A stretch of 54,787 bases of DNA. Source: Chloroflexi bacterium OHK40 (GTDB lineage Bacteria; Chloroflexota; Chloroflexia; Chloroflexales; Chloroflexaceae). The DNA is taken from positions 1 to 54,787 of the forward strand of contig SFCB01000226.1 of the NCBI GenBank assembly GCA_004367505.1, written 5' to 3'. The position numbers and the translations under genes are program-made. A model generated the notes under the pieces. It had not been told where the DNA came from and ran no database searches. It saw only the letters and a program-made list of their open reading frames with translations. Positions 51,570-54,787 of this stretch are shown one piece after another; positions within the stretch are counted from its first letter, which is position 1, and every line of letters starts with the position of its first letter.

Positions 51570-52400
51570 ATGAGCGACTTCCCCGATCTCTACGCCTTTG
51601 TCGTGCGCCTGCACCCCCTACCCAACGGCCCGGCGCTCCGCCCCCAGGGTCATGGCCTTCAGGCGCTCTTTCTCGATCTTCTCGCCCAGGTGGATCCACC
51701 CACCGCCGAACGCCTGCACGCCGACGCGCCCAGCAAGCCCTACACCGTCGCCGCCCTACCCGCTCGCCGGCGTGACATGGTCGAGCTGCGCGTCTCGCTG
51801 CTAGACAGCGCTCTCTTCAAGCCCTTTGTCAACGCGATGCTGCGCCAGATGCCCGGCGAGGCGCCGCTCCGCCTCGGCCGCGCCAGCCTCATCGTCGGCG
51901 ACGTGATTGGCACCCCTGCCCCGAACGGTCACCCCTGGGCAGGCTACGCCTCCTTCGCCGAGCTCCACGCCCGCGCCGAGCCGGCCCACACCGTAGCGCT
52001 TGAGTTTGCCTCGGCCACCGCGATCGGCCAGGGTTCCCGCCCCGATGGCAAACAGCGCCTGGCCATCCTCCCCGACCCGGCGCTGATCTTCCCGAGCCTG
52101 GCCCGACGCTGGAACGAGCTCGTACCCCGCGCCGAGCTCCGGCTCGACAAGGAGTTCGTCGAGGCTGCCGCCAGAGACACCCTGATCGCGCGTTATCGCG
52201 CCGAAGCGGTGGAGATCAGCCTTGGGAAGGGTCCCCAGAAGGGCTTCGTCGGCGTTGCCGCCTACGAACTGCCGGGCGACCCGGCCCAGGCTCGCGCGCT
52301 GGCCCTGCTGGCCGACGCCGCGCTCTTCCTCGGGGTGGGCATCAAAACTGCCCGTGGCATGGGCCTTTGCCGGCGCATCAACGAGCGGGAGTTGCGCTGA
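51570..52400 (+). CDS. cas6: Cas6 crRNA-processing endoribonuclease
   Basis: The 276-residue product has two ferredoxin-like halves. His28 in PQGHGLQALFLDLL is the likely catalytic residue, and the C-terminal glycine-rich loop GVGIKTARGMGLCRRI is the classic Cas6 signature. It should cut the repeat RNA at the base of its hairpin, 8 nt upstream of the spacer, leaving an ATTGAAAC-type handle; the repeats in this window end in ATTGAAAC. AAAGGGG lies upstream of the start. Its TGA overlaps the ATG of cas4 by one base. Confidence 0.9.
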   Translation: MSDFPDLYAFVVRLHPLPNGPALRPQGHGLQALFLDLLAQVDPPTAERLHADAPSKPYTVAALPARRRDMVELRVSLLDSALFKPFVNAMLRQMPGEAPLRLGRASLIVGDVIGTPAPNGHPWAGYASFAELHARAEPAHTVALEFASATAIGQGSRPDGKQRLAILPDPALIFPSLARRWNELVPRAELRLDKEFVEAAARDTLIARYRAEAVEISLGKGPQKGFVGVAAYELPGDPAQARALALLADAALFLGVGIKTARGMGLCRRINERELR

Positions 52401-53020
52401 TGGTCGCTCAGATTGGCCCCCCCGAGCACATTCCCCTGGCCATGCTCAACGCCCTGGCCTACTGCCCGCGCCGCTTCGGCTACGAGTTCATCCAGGCCGA
52501 AATGCTCATCAACGAGCATGTCGCCGAGGGCGCGCTGCGCCACCAGGGCGTCGATCTCGGTGGTGGTGCATGGCCAGGCGACGCCGTGCAGGAGCGGCGA
52601 GTCTATGTCTGGAGCGAGCGGTTGCGGGTGGCCGGCTTCTGCGATCTGGTGGAGCTACGCGGGGGTGAGCGCTACCCCGTAGAGTACAAAAAAGGCCGCC
52701 CGGGCCGCTGGAAGAGCGACCACGTGCAGCTCTGTGCCCAGGCGCTCTGCCTGGAGGAGCGCACCGGCGCGCGGATCAGCCGGGGCTTCATCTTCTACTT
52801 CGCGGCGCGGCGGCGCGAGGAGGTGCCATTCACCGCCGAGCTGCGGGCGGAGGTAGAGCGACTCGCCGCCGAAGCCCACCGGCTGGTGGCTGCCGGAACC
52901 CTTCCGCCGCCAGTGAACAACCCGGCCAAATGCCGCGACTGCTCACTGGAACCGCTCTGCCTACCCGACGAGCTCCGCCGGCTGGCCGCCGGAGCCGGCT
53001 GGGAGGGGGAGGAGCCATGA
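52400..53020 (+). CDS. cas4: Cas4 adaptation exonuclease
   Basis: The 206-residue product is a RecB-like nuclease with the iron-sulfur cysteine set: Cys22 in ALAYCPRRFGYEF and a C-terminal cluster CRDCSLEPLC (about residues 178-187). The catalytic pattern is GFCDLVEL (Asp, about 80) and YPVEYKKG (Glu-x-Lys, about 95), followed by the QxxxY-like helix HVQLCAQALCLEE. Cas4 trims prespacers and checks the PAM before integration. The ATG shares a base with the cas6 stop and its own TGA overlaps the ATG of cas1. Confidence 0.92.
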   Translation: MVAQIGPPEHIPLAMLNALAYCPRRFGYEFIQAEMLINEHVAEGALRHQGVDLGGGAWPGDAVQERRVYVWSERLRVAGFCDLVELRGGERYPVEYKKGRPGRWKSDHVQLCAQALCLEERTGARISRGFIFYFAARRREEVPFTAELRAEVERLAAEAHRLVAAGTLPPPVNNPAKCRDCSLEPLCLPDELRRLAAGAGWEGEEP

Positions 53021-54090
53021 TCGAAACCATTGGTAGCGGCGTGGAGATCTGCATGGCAACACTCTATCTCACCGAGCAATACAGCGTGGTAAAGCTCGAA
53101 GGCGAGGCGCTACGGGTGCAGCCCTCGGGTGGACGGGCCGGGCAAGTGCTGCGCGTGCCGCTCAACAAAATCGAGCAGGTTATGGTGCTCGGCGAAGTCA
53201 CCCTCACCACACCAGCGCTCCACACCCTCATGGAGCGGCGCATCCCCGTACACTACCTCACCGCCCCGGGGCGCTCGCGCGGGGCCCTGATCGCCGACTG
53301 GGGGAAGAACAGCGGCGTCCGGCTGGCCCAGTATGCCCTCTGCCGCGATGTCGGGCGCAGCTTCGCCGTCGCGCGGCAATGCATCGCCGGCAAGCTGCTC
53401 AACATGCGCACCCTGCTCCTGCGCTACGCCCGTGGTCGTGACGACAGCGCGCCACTCCTGGAGGCCGCCCAGACCATCCGGCGCTGCCTGCGTGAGCTGG
53501 CGCGGCTTGAGCCCCCGGCCGACGTGAGCGACCGCATGCACGGACTCGGGCCGCTCCTGGGGCTGGAGGGTGGTGGAAGCAGCGCCTACTACAGCGTCTT
53601 CGGCCAGTTGCTGAAGGGCGCCTGGCACTTTCCCGGGCGGGTCAAACGCCCACCGACCGACCCGGTCAACGCGCTGCTGTCGTTCGGCTACACCCTGCTC
53701 ACCAACCAGACCCTCTCACTCATCCACGCGGTAGGGCTCGACCCGGGGCTAGGCGTACTGCACCAGCCGGGCTTCGGCAAACCGGCCCTTGCCCTGGACC
53801 TGGTAGAGTGCTTCCGGCCGATCGTGGTCGACTCCGTCGTTGTCACGATGATCAACACCGGGCAGCTCACGGCGGAGGACTTCGTGGAGGAGCTAGGGGC
53901 ATACCGGCTGAAGGACGGGCCACGGCGAAGCTTTATCGAGAAGTACGAGGCGCGGCTGAACGAACAGGTACAGCACCCACTCTTTGGCTACAGGGTCAGC
54001 TACCGGCGCTGCATCGAGCTACAGGCGCGGATCTTTGCCAAGCATGCCCAGGGCGAGATCGCCGGCTACGTCCCATTCACGGTACGATAA
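53017..54090 (+). CDS. cas1: Cas1 integrase
   Basis: The 357-residue product has the Cas1 layout: beta-rich N-terminal domain (ATLYLTEQYSVVKLEGEALRVQ) and helical catalytic domain with Glu in GLEGGGSSAYYSVFGQLL, His in GVLHQPGFGKPALALDLVE and the following Asp. Together with Cas2 it integrates new spacers at the leader end of the array. ATG 53017 overlaps the cas4 stop as ATGA and has GGAGGGGGAGG before it; ATG 53053 (MATLYLTE) would give the more usual 345 residues and cannot be ruled out. Confidence 0.94.
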   Translation: MIETIGSGVEICMATLYLTEQYSVVKLEGEALRVQPSGGRAGQVLRVPLNKIEQVMVLGEVTLTTPALHTLMERRIPVHYLTAPGRSRGALIADWGKNSGVRLAQYALCRDVGRSFAVARQCIAGKLLNMRTLLLRYARGRDDSAPLLEAAQTIRRCLRELARLEPPADVSDRMHGLGPLLGLEGGGSSAYYSVFGQLLKGAWHFPGRVKRPPTDPVNALLSFGYTLLTNQTLSLIHAVGLDPGLGVLHQPGFGKPALALDLVECFRPIVVDSVVVTMINTGQLTAEDFVEELGAYRLKDGPRRSFIEKYEARLNEQVQHPLFGYRVSYRRCIELQARIFAKHAQGEIAGYVPFTVR

Positions 54091-54101
54091 GGAGTGGAGC
54101 G

Positions 54102-54395
54102 ATGGGGAGCTCGACACCGGCGACACTCTACATAGTGGCGTACGACATTCCCGACGACAAACGCCGGACGAAGGTGCACCGCCTGCTCTGTGGCTACGGC
54201 CAGTGGACCCAGTACTCGCTCTTCGAGTGCTGGCTCACACGGCGGCAGATCATCGAGTTGCGGGCGAAGCTCGCGCGGCACCTGGTGACCGAGCGTGACA
54301 GCATCCGGCTCTACCCACTGTGCGGCGGCTGTCAGGGCGGAGTGGTCACCATGGGCGGGGCGAAGCCAGCCGACCCGGTGACGGTCATTATATGA
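54102..54395 (+). CDS. cas2: Cas2 integration subunit
   Basis: The 97-residue product has the ferredoxin-like fold ATLYIVAYDIPDDKRRTKVHRLLCGYGQWTQYSLFECWL, with the conserved Asp in YDI. The C-terminal part ends in PADPVTVII. It forms the Cas1-Cas2 complex with Cas1, whose gene stops 11 bp upstream. AAGGAG lies upstream of the ATG. It is the last cas gene, with the CRISPR leader directly after it. Confidence 0.94.
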   Translation: MGSSTPATLYIVAYDIPDDKRRTKVHRLLCGYGQWTQYSLFECWLTRRQIIELRAKLARHLVTERDSIRLYPLCGGCQGGVVTMGGAKPADPVTVII

Positions 54396-54587
54396 GCGGC
54401 GCGAGCAGCGAAGCATGGGGCAACTCCCTGGGAGTCGCTCGCATGGAACGATGGGGCTTCCCAACGCCATACCGCGTATGGTACACTACTGGTGGGCAGG
54501 CGATACACGGGCCGTGCTGGCGTCGCTCAGGCAGGTGCTCGCATGTGTCGCCCGCAATCGCATCAGGACGCGGTCGCGAGCGCGACG
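54396..54587 (+). promoter_or_regulatory. CRISPR leader
   Basis: 192 bp between cas2 and the first repeat. It contains a palindrome ACTCCC-T-GGGAGT (54423-54435), an extended -10 TGG TACACT (54479-54487) and a perfect inverted repeat GTCGCG-AG-CGCGAC (54573-54586) that abuts the first repeat. Its position matches a leader at the transcription start of the array. Confidence 0.7.
54479..54487 (+). promoter_or_regulatory. Extended -10 promoter in the CRISPR leader
   Basis: TGG TACACT with a predicted start near 54494, about 94 nt before the first repeat. Nearly the same decamer occurs before cas3. Confidence 0.5.
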
Positions 54588-54787
54588 GTTTGACCGCACC
54601 CCAATCCGCCCGGCGGATTGAAACAGAGTTCGTTGTGCGTGACCTGGCGTTGGCTGTCCAGGTTTGACCGCACCCCAATCCGCCCGGCGGATTGAAACCT
54701 CCAGCTTTTCCACCGCCCCGCCGCCCTCCCACTGGTTTGACCGCACCCCAATCCGCCCGGCGGATTGAAACCCACCAGTCTACCACC
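54588..54787 (+). CRISPR. Subtype I-D CRISPR array, first three repeats (cut by window end)
   Basis: Identical 37-nt repeats at 54588-54624, 54662-54698 and 54735-54771 start GTTTGACCGCACCCC and end GGCGGATTGAAAC; all are preceded by G, so the unit could be 38. Spacers are 37 and 36 nt; a third runs into the window end. CAATCCGCC-C-GGCGGATTG inside the repeat is a perfect 9-bp palindrome that would fold as the Cas6 hairpin, and ATTGAAAC would be the 5' handle. Orientation is the same as the cas genes, with the leader at the left. Confidence 0.97.

Overview
The window is 54.8 kb of GC-rich bacterial chromosome, almost fully coding, and most likely from the phylum Chloroflexota (Chloroflexia-like). 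This lineage call is inference from gene content and style. The pointers are MutS2, proline/threonine-rich linkers before LysM, a BTAD-type activator next to a MalT-like LuxR regulator, DUF4097 and DUF2089 proteins, and a subtype I-D CRISPR-Cas locus. No rRNA or tRNA gene was recognised.

Layout. 1-5.4 kb: the 5' part of an FtsK/SpoIIIE translocase (minus), a GT87-type membrane mannosyltransferase, then a short operon of small regulatory or envelope proteins (DUF2089, a SHOCT-like protein, a DUF4097 beta-helix protein) behind a near-consensus sigma-70 promoter. 5.4-21.5 kb: housekeeping and envelope genes. These are an MFS transporter, CvpA, MutS2, a LysM protein, a carboxylesterase, a phospholipase D/cardiolipin synthase, an alpha/beta hydrolase, a DA1-like zinc peptidase, an enoyl-CoA hydratase, a queuosine mannosyltransferase-like enzyme and a large secreted subtilase. 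21.6-29.4 kb: a divergent regulator pair (a LuxR protein lacking the usual TPR region, and a TPR/BTAD activator), an unrecognised protein, a trypsin-like protease, a helix-hairpin-helix protein and a small zinc-ribbon-like protein. 30.2-36 kb: two convergent ABC export modules; the HlyD/FtsX one has no ATPase beside it. 36-43 kb: flavoproteins (one fused to a Rieske domain), two stress-type genes that each follow a GG-N10-GC sigma-54-like element, two tiny coupled genes and an amine oxidase.

43.0-54.8 kb: a WYL regulator followed by a complete subtype I-D operon (cas3, cas10d, csc2, csc1, cas6, cas4, cas1, cas2), a leader of about 190 bp and the first three repeats of an array that runs off the window. 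An in-frame ATG with its own Shine-Dalgarno sequence inside cas10d predicts a separately translated small subunit, Cas11d. The cas operon and the array leader carry nearly the same extended -10 element.

Intergenic DNA is rich in palindromic elements: at least two dispersed families plus FPRKREP-type hairpins. Many promoters here are of the TGn-TAnnnT extended -10 kind, and several genes look leaderless.
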